IMG/VR virus record: IMGVR_UViG_3300035698_002753
Location: 1 to 36,723 of that record
Reading direction: 5' to 3' (one strand)
From: a virus
Length of the DNA stretch: 36,723 nt
Shown: piece by piece, positions 29,807 through 36,372 of the stretch
Layout of the letters: the number at the start of each line of letters is the position of its first letter
How positions within the stretch are numbered: position 1 is the stretch's first letter
Translations under genes and position numbers: made by a program
Notes under the pieces: generated by a model
What the model was told of the DNA's origin: nothing
The model's database searches: none
What the model saw: only the letters and a program-made list of their open reading frames with translations

Positions 29807-30211
29807 CTATCTTTTACTTAAAAATTCCTCCCTTACTTTATTCAGTGCTTCGCTATTACGTCTTTGCTGTTCCTCTGATACAGGACCACGATTCTCATTT
29901 ATAGCGTCACAATATTGTAAAACCACAACGCCCCTATGTGGTGCTTCGTATATCTCGCCCTTCTTTCCACCCTGCTGATCTGCAATGTCTTTATCGTTTG
30001 GACGGATATATTCTTCTAATAAGACAGTATCTTTGTTTAAGAAAACTAATTGCTTTAATTCATCGTCTGACATTTTTAATAATTTCTCGTTAGTCATTTT
30101 ACCGTTTACATGGTCTACCGCTATATTAGTCCAGTAACATTCCTTCTTACCGTATTTTATCGTGAATCCTATATCGAATCTATTAAATGTTTGGTTTGGA
30201 TTAAACGCCAT
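29807..30211 (-). CDS. Hypothetical protein
   Basis: A 134-residue protein with an N-terminal strand-rich part ('FNRFDIGFTIKYGKKECYWTNIAVDHVNGKMTNEKLLKMSDDELKQLVFL') and a charged C terminus. No motif or family is recognised. The junction to the replication-initiator gene is TAA-T-ATG, so the two are translated together; this suggests but does not prove a role in replication. Confidence 0.55.
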   Translation of the reverse strand: MAFNPNQTFNRFDIGFTIKYGKKECYWTNIAVDHVNGKMTNEKLLKMSDDELKQLVFLNKDTVLLEEYIRPNDKDIADQQGGKKGEIYEAPHRGVVVLQYCDAINENRGPVSEEQQRRNSEALNKVREEFLSKR

Positions 30212-30212
30212 A

Positions 30213-30968
30213 TTATTTAGTTAAGTATTTAATTATAGTTTCTAGGCTTGGTTTAAATTTTTTTCCATTATCAGAATCTTTCATAATGTCTCGATACGCC
30301 TTTTCCATTTGATCTTGTGAGAAAGACTCAAGCGATGTCGCGGCCCGTAGACTTCTTTTTATAAATACCTGCCACTGCCCGTATGTTGTAAATCCTGGAC
30401 TTACTGTCTCGGCCCACTCGGCAATTATGTGAAGTGCCTTGCGTTTGCTCTTTCGCATCGACTTACAAAATTCCTCTAAATCTACAGGGTCGTTATTATC
30501 TCTTTTAACCTTCCCTTCCGCGACGCTAGTCGCAATAGAGTTCTTATTCTTTTCATTCTTTAATTCTTTACATTCTTGATTAGTCCTCATCTGTTCCTCA
30601 TCTGTTCCTCGTCTGTTCCTCACTCGTTCCTCACTATCAATATCTACACCTTGATATTTTCGCCAACCCAAGATACTTATTAACGAACATTTGTTCCCCG
30701 CTTTCACATCAATCTGACCCTCGGCCGAAAACTTTTTCAAAACTCTTTCAACCGTTCCTCGTGGGACACCAGTGGCCTCGGATAATTGATAGGCACCTGC
30801 TGTAAATTGACCTTGTTTTAGCTTAATTACTTTACCCTTAAAATCTACGCTTCGCTCCTCATTATGAGATGCCCGTAAAAGTATCTCTATCCAAAGAGAA
30901 CGATATGCCGGTTTTTTCATCAGCGGGTTATCTAGTAATTGTCTGTGTAGTTTGATCCAACCTTTCAT
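30213..30968 (-). CDS. Putative replication initiator (DnaD/O-like, HTH N terminus)
   Basis: A 251-residue protein, ATG 30968. The N terminus 'MKGWIKLHRQLLDNPLMKKPAYRSLWIEILLRASH' and 'FTAGAYQLSEATGVPRGTVERVLKKFSAEGQIDVK' (winged HTH, about 55-90) are typical of phage replication proteins of the DnaD/lambda O kind. A linker follows, then a C-terminal helical domain ('LEEFCKSMRKSKRKALHIIAEWAET...YGQWQVFIKRSLRAATSL...KFKPSLETIIKYL'). It would bind the phage origin and recruit the host helicase. No DNA polymerase gene is seen, so host replication machinery is probably used. Confidence 0.65.
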   Translation of the reverse strand: MKGWIKLHRQLLDNPLMKKPAYRSLWIEILLRASHNEERSVDFKGKVIKLKQGQFTAGAYQLSEATGVPRGTVERVLKKFSAEGQIDVKAGNKCSLISILGWRKYQGVDIDSEERVRNRRGTDEEQMRTNQECKELKNEKNKNSIATSVAEGKVKRDNNDPVDLEEFCKSMRKSKRKALHIIAEWAETVSPGFTTYGQWQVFIKRSLRAATSLESFSQDQMEKAYRDIMKDSDNGKKFKPSLETIIKYLTK

Positions 30969-31004
30969 AATAAAAATCACTTTAATCCCCACCCGTGGCT
31001 TCCC

Positions 31005-31069
31005 CCGTAGGCAAGCTACGGACACGGATAGGAGTTAAAGCGATCTTATCGTTGTAGAAAGCATACAAC
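31005..31069 (-). other. Leader with two perfect hairpins before the replication gene
   Basis: CCGTAG/CTACGG (5-nt loop, 31005-31021) and GTTGTA/TACAAC (7-nt loop, 31051-31069) are both perfect 6-bp stems in the 113-bp gap between the HNH gene and the replication gene. No U tract. They may control expression or RNA processing. Confidence 0.4.
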
Positions 31070-31081
31070 GTAACTATCATA

Positions 31082-31504
31082 TCATATTCCATAATGGCCT
31101 GTTGATAACTTCTTGATCTTTTCTTTACTAGGAATCTTCGCTGTATTACTTATGTGCCATTCAGAATGATGTGATTGACATAACCAACGAACATTCCCCC
31201 AGTGGGATTTATAATATGAATCGTGGTGGGCCTGTGAATTTTTGTCATTGCAGACCTCACAAGACATACGTTTAATCTTTCCTATAGAAACCCTATAAGT
31301 AACGAAACGATTTGCCTTTTCTTTCCACCTAGTTAATGGGTTATTATTATAGTCGTCCATTCTCCATTTGCGCTTATATTCATTCCACTTGTCTTTATTT
31401 TTCTGTCTCCACGTTCGCATGTATTTAGTATTACACTCGCGACATATCGACTTACTATTGTAGCTGGGAACCTTTTTGCACTTAGAGCATATTCTATTCT
31501 TCAT
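31082..31504 (-). CDS. HNH endonuclease with N-terminal zinc ribbon
   Basis: A 140-residue protein. N-terminal zinc ribbon with Cys6, Cys9, Cys21, Cys24 ('CSKCKKVPSYNSKSICREC'), a basic linker, then the HNH core 'SCEVCNDKNSQAHHDSYYKSHWGNVRWLCQSHHSEWH'. It probably cuts DNA as a free-standing endonuclease. It is the first gene of the leftward block, directly after the promoter; the predicted transcription start (about 31506) is right before the ATG. It may be a selfish homing element or assist recombination. Confidence 0.75.
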   Translation of the reverse strand: MKNRICSKCKKVPSYNSKSICRECNTKYMRTWRQKNKDKWNEYKRKWRMDDYNNNPLTRWKEKANRFVTYRVSIGKIKRMSCEVCNDKNSQAHHDSYYKSHWGNVRWLCQSHHSEWHISNTAKIPSKEKIKKLSTGHYGI

Positions 31505-31512
31505 ATATTTTA

Positions 31513-31541
31513 ACTATACACTACTTGACAAAATATCACAA
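31513..31541 (-). promoter_or_regulatory. Leftward early promoter
   Basis: Minus strand: TTGTGA (-35, 31536-31541), 17-bp spacer and TATAGT (-10, 31513-31518). Predicted start about 31506, two bases before ATG 31504, so the first mRNA may be nearly leaderless. It overlaps the rightward TTGACA at 31525, so the two arms may compete. Confidence 0.65.
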
Positions 31542-31552
31542 TTTGCTACCCT
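31525..31552 (+). promoter_or_regulatory. Possible rightward promoter for the HTH gene
   Basis: TTGACA (31525-31530), 16-bp spacer and TACCCT with an extended TGC (31547-31552). The -10 is weak. It would start transcription near 31559, immediately before ATG 31561. It overlaps the leftward promoter. Confidence 0.35.
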
Positions 31553-31560
31553 GCGGATAT

Positions 31561-31764
31561 ATGCCAAAACTAACACCATATCAACGTCAAATCGTTGAAA
31601 GAAAGAAAGATACTGTAATAGAATTATATAAACAGGGTATTCCATATAGAGAAATAGGCCAAAGGGTAGGGAGATCGCATGGCTGGGTAATGAACGTAGT
31701 AAAAGAAAAAACTGTAGCGATAATGCCTGAAAACATTGAGGATTCAGAGTTATCAACAGAATAG
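31561..31764 (+). CDS. Small HTH protein, possible control-region regulator
   Basis: A 67-residue protein (ATG 31561). It has one helix-turn-helix: 'RKKDTVIELYKQGIPYREIGQRVGRSHGWVMNVVKE' (about 14-49), in the style of resolvase or sigma-4 type HTHs. The C terminus is acidic. It lies between divergent promoters, where phages often keep their repressor or activator. A stronger promoter follows it at 31765. Function as a regulator is inferred. Confidence 0.55.
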   Translation: MPKLTPYQRQIVERKKDTVIELYKQGIPYREIGQRVGRSHGWVMNVVKEKTVAIMPENIEDSELSTE

Positions 31765-31793
31765 TTGACAAAGGCATACAAAAATAAGATAAT
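31765..31793 (+). promoter_or_regulatory. Strong rightward promoter
   Basis: TTGACA (31765-31770), exactly 17 bp, and GATAAT (31788-31793). It follows the HTH gene's stop directly and precedes the rightward run of genes starting at 31822. Predicted start is about 31800, which leaves a short 5' leader. Confidence 0.7.
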
Positions 31794-31821
31794 AAAGATA
31801 TCAAAAAGCTAACCCCAGTTT

Positions 31822-31971
31822 ATGTGCCAAGTACAACGAAGCGATCACTATCGCAACAAACAAGCCACAGCCCTACAAGAACAGAATGAGATTCAGTACA
31901 ACGCTCTCTACCTGTTCTCAGTAGTCACCTCAGTCCTAGTTATCACCTTCTACGCCATAACCTGTCAGTAA
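31822..31971 (+). CDS. Small single-pass membrane protein
   Basis: A 49-residue protein: a charged, Gln-rich N-terminal half ('MCQVQRSDHYRNKQATALQEQ') followed by one transmembrane segment ('YLFSVVTSVLVITFYAIT', about 30-47). No family recognised. First gene after the strong promoter. The next gene begins after TAA-T-ATG. Its topology would fit an exclusion or lysis-control protein, but this is not shown. Confidence 0.6.
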   Translation: MCQVQRSDHYRNKQATALQEQNEIQYNALYLFSVVTSVLVITFYAITCQ

Positions 31972-31972
31972 T

Positions 31973-32146
31973 ATGTATAACTTCAACGACAAGGAAACTA
32001 AGAGTGCGTGGGATGTGGAGTGCGAAGCACGGGGATTGAATAGTGATCTTACTGAGAAAGAAAAAACCTATCCAGACGATGACTACCCATTAGGATGGTG
32101 TATAGAACCTTACGAGATAGAATTAGAAAAACAACTAACCATGTAA
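31973..32146 (+). CDS. Small acidic hypothetical protein
   Basis: A 57-residue acidic protein beginning MYNFNDKETKSAWDVECEA and containing 'TYPDDDYPLGWCIEPYEIELEKQL'. No motif recognised. Translation is coupled to both neighbours by TAA-T-ATG. It might interact with the following coiled-coil protein; no sequence evidence. Confidence 0.6.
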   Translation: MYNFNDKETKSAWDVECEARGLNSDLTEKEKTYPDDDYPLGWCIEPYEIELEKQLTM

Positions 32147-32147
32147 T

Positions 32148-32633
32148 ATGAATATAGAAAACGAGAACGAACAACTAGAAAGTGACGGAGCTATGGCAGA
32201 AGCCGAAATAGAGAATCAGGAATTGATGGACAGCCAAGAATTACTAGACTTTCAAAAAGGTCTCATCGAGATAAACAAAAGAATTGCAGAACTCACTAAA
32301 CTGAAAAAGGAAAAGAGCGCAGAGATACTAGAGTATTTAAAGGGTGAAAGTAAAGACCGAATCAAATCTACTCTAGGTACAAGTTATATCTTGCGTCGTA
32401 AGAGCTATAAGTATTCATCAGAGATTGAGGCGATGAGTGAAGAAATGAAACTTGCCAAGAAGGAAGAAGAAGAAAAAGCACTTACTCCAGTAGAGATGGA
32501 AACATTGCTAGAACAATACAAGCAAGACCCTAAAGGAACTAATACAGATGTGCCATTCTATAAAGAAAGTGAGACTCTAGCATTTCGTGAGACTAAAACA
32601 AAAGAACTTAAAGACGAGATAACCATCAAGTAG
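32148..32633 (+). CDS. Coiled-coil protein next to the ERF gene
   Basis: A 161-residue acidic protein. The helical N-terminal half 'LLDFQKGLIEINKRIAELTKLKKEKSAEILEYL' is coiled coil; 'GTSYILRRKSYKYSSEIEAMSEEMKLAKKEEEE' follows. This layout is common in phage proteins found next to recombinases and may be a recombination accessory. No exact family is named. It is followed by TAG-T-ATG. Confidence 0.55.
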   Translation: MNIENENEQLESDGAMAEAEIENQELMDSQELLDFQKGLIEINKRIAELTKLKKEKSAEILEYLKGESKDRIKSTLGTSYILRRKSYKYSSEIEAMSEEMKLAKKEEEEKALTPVEMETLLEQYKQDPKGTNTDVPFYKESETLAFRETKTKELKDEITIK

Positions 32634-32634
32634 T

Positions 32635-32802
32635 ATGGTAGATATAAATGACAATGTAGTTATCTTAGAAGGAAAGTATGAAGGTAAAACTGGTACAGTC
32701 ATAGATATACGAGAAACAATGGGTGGTAAAGATAATCTAGTAGTAGTTAAAATGTTGGGAAGCATGTACTCTTTCATGGAAAAAAATCTAAAAACTATAT
32801 GA
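32635..32802 (+). CDS. Small KOW-like protein
   Basis: A 55-residue protein with 'NDNVVILEGKYEGKTGTVIDIRET' and 'NLVVVKMLGSMYSFMEKNLK', which looks like a KOW motif (NusG C terminus or ribosomal L24 type; 'G.YKG..G.V..I'). KOW domains bind RNA or RNA polymerase-associated factors. It overlaps the ERF gene by ATGA. A role as a small transcription or RNA-binding factor is a guess. Confidence 0.55.
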   Translation: MVDINDNVVILEGKYEGKTGTVIDIRETMGGKDNLVVVKMLGSMYSFMEKNLKTI

Positions 32803-33242
32803 GTGAAACAAAAAGTGCTACAAAAAAACTAACTCTATGGCAGAAAATAATGGCTGTCCAGCTAGGACTAAAGCCAATGACAAAAAATAAGCCTGGGTTC
32901 AACTATAAGTATTTCGACGTCAATCAACAACTGGAACAGCTTAAACTTCTATTAAAAGAATATGGCTTGATCGTTATACAACCATTATCCAATATAGAAG
33001 GTAAGCCAGCATTGAAGTTGATTGTAATATCAGGTGATGAAAAGTATGAAGATATAATGCCATTGCCGGTGAACTCTACTAAATCAAGAAAACTGGATAA
33101 GAATGGTCAACCAACAGATACAATAGAAGAAGACCCTCAGAAGATGGGAAGCTCTATAACTTATTTCAGACGCTATCAATTACAATCATTCTTCTTAATG
33201 GAGAGTGAAGATGATGACGCTAAATCAGCAGTAAACAGATAA
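32799..33242 (+). CDS. ERF-family single-strand annealing protein
   Basis: A 147-residue ERF-like protein. Typical marks are 'LTLWQKIMAVQLGLKPMTKNK' and 'NYKYFDVNQQLEQLKLLLKEYGLIVIQPL' early, then 'LKLIVISGDEKYEDIMPLPV' and the conserved end 'SSITYFRRYQLQSFFLMESEDDDAK' (compare 'YARRYAL...EDDDA'). ERF anneals complementary single strands for phage recombination. The SSB-like gene follows at once, and NinG-like HNH lies on the other arm. Confidence 0.8.
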   Translation: MSETKSATKKLTLWQKIMAVQLGLKPMTKNKPGFNYKYFDVNQQLEQLKLLLKEYGLIVIQPLSNIEGKPALKLIVISGDEKYEDIMPLPVNSTKSRKLDKNGQPTDTIEEDPQKMGSSITYFRRYQLQSFFLMESEDDDAKSAVNR

Positions 33243-33246
33243 TAAT

Positions 33247-33603
33247 ATGAGCGATAAAATATTCGCAGAGGGATTCTTCACAGAGCACAAAACTATGAAT
33301 GGCCGCAATGGAGAGTTCCAAATAACAAAAGTAAGCGTGAAGGTAGAAGAGGCAATAGCATTTCTACAAAAACACAAGAATGAAAAAGGATATGTTAATT
33401 TTGATCTAAAGACAGCCCAGAGCGGAAAGGCTTATATGGAGCTAAATCAATGGAAGCCTAGCAATGACCAGAATACGCCACAAAGCGCACCACAGGGCAA
33501 CCTAGCGCCAACAGGAGGTACTGTAAAGCCAGAACCACATACGATTGCAGGTCAACCGATTGATACTGGAGACTCAATATCGCTCGACCAAATCCCCTTT
33601 TAA
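33247..33603 (+). CDS. SSB-like protein with DQIPF tail
   Basis: A 118-residue protein: an N-terminal strand-rich domain of about 70 residues ('FAEGFFTEHKTMNGRNGEFQITKVSVKVEEAIAFLQKH...GYVNFDLKTAQSGKAYMELNQWKP') consistent with an OB fold, a Pro/Gly/Gln-rich linker and a C-terminal 'SLDQIPF' that matches the SSB tip (DDIPF), which recruits other replication proteins. It would bind single-stranded DNA beside ERF. The N-terminal fold is not certain. Confidence 0.65.
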   Translation: MSDKIFAEGFFTEHKTMNGRNGEFQITKVSVKVEEAIAFLQKHKNEKGYVNFDLKTAQSGKAYMELNQWKPSNDQNTPQSAPQGNLAPTGGTVKPEPHTIAGQPIDTGDSISLDQIPF

Positions 33604-33604
33604 T

Positions 33605-33967
33605 ATGAGCAACTTATTTCAAATACCATGAACGGTTAGTAAGATCACATCAAAAGCTAATAGGGGATTGAGAATCCAGTTTGATACACAGGAAAATCTA
33701 ACAGATGAACAATTAGCTACATCAATGTCGCTTGTTGACAAGTATGTGTGGGGCTGTTTCATGCCAGATACTAAAATAGATGTCACGAATGTTATAAATC
33801 TTCCAGACTTACCAGCTAGAGAGGACGGACAGAAAAGTCCATCTCAACGTCAACGGGCCACACTGTTCGTATTCTGGAAACAGAACGGGGCTAAAGGAGA
33901 CTTTGAAATATTTTACAACAAGAATATTAACGAATATATCGACAAGGTGAAGGAACAACTAACTTAG
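33605..33967 (+). pseudogene. Hypothetical protein with in-frame TGA at codon 9 (broken or recoded)
   Basis: ATG 33605 has the usual TAA-T-ATG context, and reads MSNLFQIP, then TGA (33629-33631), then in the same frame 'TVSKITSKANRGLRIQFDTQENLTDEQLATSMSL' to 'NEYIDKVKEQLT'. The two parts look like one protein of about 120 residues. A shorter 99-residue protein could begin at TTG 33668. Function unknown. Reading may depend on TGA suppression, or the gene is recently inactivated, or this is a sequencing error. Confidence 0.5.
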
Positions 33968-33968
33968 T

Positions 33969-34250
33969 ATGGCCGATCTAAAGGTATGGCACAAGGAAGT
34001 CCTTGAGCGTGATAATTACACCTGCCGAATTTGCTATAAGGATTTCAGCTATAGTTCATACTTCAACGATAAAGGAATAAATCAATTTGTATGCGGTCAT
34101 CACATGAAGTCGCAGGGTGCTCATATAGATCAGAGAGATAACCCAGATGTAGGAATCTGCGTTGATCTTGAGTGCCATAATAAAATTCATTCAGGATTGA
34201 TTGAAATAAACTTTGATGACATGTATGAAGAAAGCCTGAAAATAAAATAA
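33969..34250 (+). CDS. Small HNH endonuclease-like protein
   Basis: A 93-residue protein of the HNH class: 'VLERDNYTCRICYKDFS' (Cys19, Cys22), 'CGHHMKSQGAH' (His44-His45) and 'CVDLECHNKIHSG' (Cys64, Cys69, His70, His74). Such proteins often act on DNA in recombination or as free-standing endonucleases. Coupled to the gene before it by TAG-T-ATG. It directly precedes a structured noncoding stretch. Confidence 0.65.
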   Translation: MADLKVWHKEVLERDNYTCRICYKDFSYSSYFNDKGINQFVCGHHMKSQGAHIDQRDNPDVGICVDLECHNKIHSGLIEINFDDMYEESLKIK

Positions 34251-34257
34251 CATTGGT

Positions 34258-34320
34258 GGCAAGATGGCTTGCCCCCAGGCGAGGAAACTCGCCCCCTTGG
34301 ACATGCTCACTCGACAAGAG
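34258..34320 (+). ncRNA. Structured noncoding RNA, two perfect hairpins
   Basis: Two neighbouring 6-bp hairpins: GGCAAG-ATGG-CTTGCC (34258-34273) and GGCGAG-GAAA-CTCGCC (34278-34293), the latter with a GNRA-type tetraloop. The 150-bp gap 34251-34403 has no convincing gene. It may be a small phage RNA or a leader for the gene at 34404. No known family recognised; the stems are visible, the role is not. Confidence 0.5.
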
Positions 34321-34403
34321 GGAATATGGATGACTGTTGACCTGGATTCGTCTGGCTCAATCGGTAGTAAATAAACCTAGTGAGTATCTCTAAGAGGATA
34401 TGT

Positions 34404-34709
34404 ATGAAGACTAAGAACAAACAATGGACACAAAAAGAAATCGCTTTTGTTAGGAAGAACTATCCTAATATTGGAGCGCAGAAATGTGTTAATGAATTAA
34501 AGAATGTAAGTTGCAAACAAGTGCAGTACCTAGTTCAGAAACTTGGCATAAAGAAATCTAAAGCAAATTTCATAGAGCGCAGAGCAGACCTAGCGAAACA
34601 AGAACTGCTACCACAGGGTGAACCACGGCGACGGTTGCAATTTCTTAGAAACGCAGGTATGGATCACGATGACGCAATGGCCACAGTTAAGTTACAATTT
34701 AACATTTGA
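34404..34709 (+). CDS. SANT/HTH-like hypothetical protein
   Basis: A 101-residue protein at ATG 34404 with a weak upstream AGGAT; GTG 34380 would add eight residues. Residues about 5-55 ('KQWTQKEIAFVRKNYPNIGAQKCVNELKNVSCKQVQYLVQKLGIKK') resemble a small SANT/Myb-type DNA-binding domain. The rest is charged. Probably a DNA-binding phage protein. The structured stretch before it may control it. Confidence 0.5.
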   Translation: MKTKNKQWTQKEIAFVRKNYPNIGAQKCVNELKNVSCKQVQYLVQKLGIKKSKANFIERRADLAKQELLPQGEPRRRLQFLRNAGMDHDDAMATVKLQFNI

Positions 34710-34710
34710 T

Positions 34711-34857
34711 ATGTATGATAAGGAGGGGAGAATTGAAACCAACGCAGACAAGGCTAAAAAAGAGTTCGCTGAGTTAATAAAAGAAGGATTTGAGCCACAA
34801 GAAGCCGTGGATCAAATCATAGAAAAATACAGAATACTATTAAACAAACCTTTATGA
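34711..34857 (+). CDS. Small hypothetical protein
   Basis: A 48-residue protein, ATG 34711, directly after the previous TGA plus T. It begins MYDKEGRIETNADKAKKEF and is a helical, charged sequence ('AELIKEGFEPQEAVDQIIEKYRILL'). A longer frame upstream is rejected because it would run through the SANT-like gene. No motif recognised. Confidence 0.55.
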   Translation: MYDKEGRIETNADKAKKEFAELIKEGFEPQEAVDQIIEKYRILLNKPL

Positions 34858-35240
34858 AATACATTTTAAAAAAAGACCTACCATGGGCGAAGAAGGGGAC
34901 GGAATGGGAGCTAGATTATAAGATAGATGGAGACTTTTATATCATGTTAGAAGTTACAGAAACCACTACTAGACATTCCCATGAGTGGGCATACTCATGG
35001 GAAGATACTTCCGACTGGTTCGCTCCCATCGACACACGTTGGGAGCCTGGGTATGAAATGCACTACTTTTTCTTGACCTCTAATTTTAAGATCATGGGAG
35101 ATACTTGGGATGGAACTGCTGGCGATAAGTGGTTATATGAATCAGGCAACTGTTTCAAATCAAGAGCCGACGCAGAAACAGCCCGCACCGCCATCAAGTC
35201 CACATTAGCTAAGTTAAGAGATGATAAAGAGATAGAGTGA
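34854..35240 (+). CDS. Hypothetical phage protein
   Basis: A 128-residue protein with a Trp-rich N-terminal part ('LPWAKKGTEWELDYKIDGDFYIMLEVTETTTRHSHEWAYSWED') and a C terminus, 'HYFFLTSNFKIMGDTWDGTAGDKWLYESGNCFKSRADAETARTAIKSTL', of a kind widespread in phages where the second half is a small domain of unknown role. It overlaps the previous gene by ATGA. No enzyme motif is seen. Confidence 0.55.
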   Translation: MKYILKKDLPWAKKGTEWELDYKIDGDFYIMLEVTETTTRHSHEWAYSWEDTSDWFAPIDTRWEPGYEMHYFFLTSNFKIMGDTWDGTAGDKWLYESGNCFKSRADAETARTAIKSTLAKLRDDKEIE

Positions 35241-35241
35241 T

Positions 35242-35715
35242 ATGAAAGTAAGAATATCCGATAAAGGAAACTTCGCTGGCGCATTGCATGGTTTGATCTA
35301 TAAATATTCAAACACTACAATAACATTGGCTATAGCCAGTGAGACTAGAAAGTTCATCAAATCCTTAGAAAAGCTAGAGATTAGTGAAGACTTACAGTCT
35401 TACGAAGGACTCAAAACAGACCAACACCCACATATGAAATCACTTGAAGAGATACTATTTGAAATAGAAGACTATATTGGCGGTAATGTAGAAGGGATAG
35501 AGGATGTAGATCGCATGTCCCTCACCAGTTTCTTACGCAATCAGTTGAAAGACTACGCCCATTACATCGTGGCACAGAAGATGGAGGATAAGTCGGATGC
35601 TTATAGGTCAGATTGGCAAGGCGTTGTGAATGAGATTATGCAGGTAAGATCACAAGGCTACAACGCCTGCATCAAAGATTCTCAGGCACATTACAATAAC
35701 ATTATAGGGATATGA
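35242..35715 (+). CDS. Hypothetical helical protein
   Basis: A 157-residue protein, mostly helical ('LEEILFEIEDYIGGNVEGIEDVDRMSLTSFLRNQLKDYAHYIVAQKME'), with no recognised motif. The junction before it is TGA-T-ATG. Its TGA stop overlaps the ATG of the next, frameshifted gene. Reading through TGA would add 63 more residues in the same frame, making a fusion to the next segment. Confidence 0.55.
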   Translation: MKVRISDKGNFAGALHGLIYKYSNTTITLAIASETRKFIKSLEKLEISEDLQSYEGLKTDQHPHMKSLEEILFEIEDYIGGNVEGIEDVDRMSLTSFLRNQLKDYAHYIVAQKMEDKSDAYRSDWQGVVNEIMQVRSQGYNACIKDSQAHYNNIIGI

Positions 35716-35907
35716 AGAAGGAAGAAGGAAGAAGGGAGAGATAGAATACCGTATGAAGAATGGTCTAACAATCAGCTATCTATTGCTAAGCATTACGGTG
35801 GCTGTAAAATAAATGGTGACGCTTACGAACTTGATTACGATAATTGTCGTACCACAGGAGAGGGGAAGGATAAAAAGTACTTCCCTGATTTAGTTAAAGT
35901 AAAATAA
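35712..35907 (+). pseudogene. Hypothetical gene with apparent frameshift in a purine-rich run
   Basis: ATG 35712 reads MKKEEGRRER and stops at TAG 35742. The well-formed coding sequence lies one frame on: 'IPYEEWSNNQLSIAKHYGGCKINGDAYELDYDNCRTTGEGKDKKYFPDLVKVK', ending TAA 35905-35907. A single-base indel in the AAG/GAA run (about 35718-35740) would join them. The later frame is also in frame with the gene ending at 35715, so TGA readthrough is an alternative. Confidence 0.45.
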
Positions 35908-35910
35908 CCT

Positions 35911-36133
35911 ATGCTCCCACTCACTAACGGACATTTAGACGTAAAAGATTTATGAGCAGCTACGTAAAGAAAACAAAACACCAGTTACAGGAGAGTTTGA
36001 AATGGCGCAGTGGTGCGATGATTATTTTGGCAACCATCGGTATGGAGTTATATTCAAAGACGGCCATATAGCAGACCCTGCCAAAGTAAAACTCGAAACT
36101 AAGGACGAGTATGACGATCCTAAATCAATTTAA
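35911..36133 (+). pseudogene. Hypothetical gene with apparent frameshift
   Basis: ATG 35911 reads MLPLTNGHLDVKDL and stops at TGA 35953. The later frame continues 'YEQLRKENKTPVTGEFEMAQWCDDYFGNHRYGVIFKDGHIADPAKVKLETKDEYDDPKSI' to TAA 36131. The two frames join well (...VKDL-YEQL...) if two bases are restored near 35950. Alternatively, a shorter 43-residue protein begins at ATG 36002 with an upstream AGGAG. Unknown function. Confidence 0.45.
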
Positions 36134-36140
36134 TAACCCT

Positions 36141-36371
36141 ATGCCAATAGATAAATTAGGAGAACTTTATAAAGGTGAGTTCAATAACCAATGTGTAGAT
36201 CATCTGCGTCAATGGCTCAATGAACGCCCCGAAGGCATGGTGACAACAAAAGAACTAGAACATTGGTTAAGACCCTTACTAGAAGCCCTACAAAAAGCAC
36301 AAGCTCCAGCAAACATTAATCTAACAGACGTTGCACGAAGAGAACTATTAAAGAAGATTAGCAATAAGTAA
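36141..36371 (+). CDS. Hypothetical helical protein
   Basis: A 76-residue protein at ATG 36141; an in-frame ATG 36111 lies inside the preceding gene and would add ten residues. Sequence: 'KLGELYKGEFNNQCVDHLRQWLNERPEGMVTTKELEHWLRPLLEALQKAQ', helical and mildly basic. No motif recognised. Ends with TAA-T-ATG before the next gene. Confidence 0.55.
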   Translation: MPIDKLGELYKGEFNNQCVDHLRQWLNERPEGMVTTKELEHWLRPLLEALQKAQAPANINLTDVARRELLKKISNK

Positions 36372-36372
36372 T

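Noticed and set aside
34063-34317. Minus-strand 84-residue frame
   Set aside because: Antisense to the HNH motif gene and the structured region; no start context.
33605-35715. Alternative genetic code with TGA as sense codon
   Set aside because: TGA acts as stop in several tight ATGA overlaps and at ends of well-formed genes; reading it through there would extend proteins into out-of-frame neighbours.
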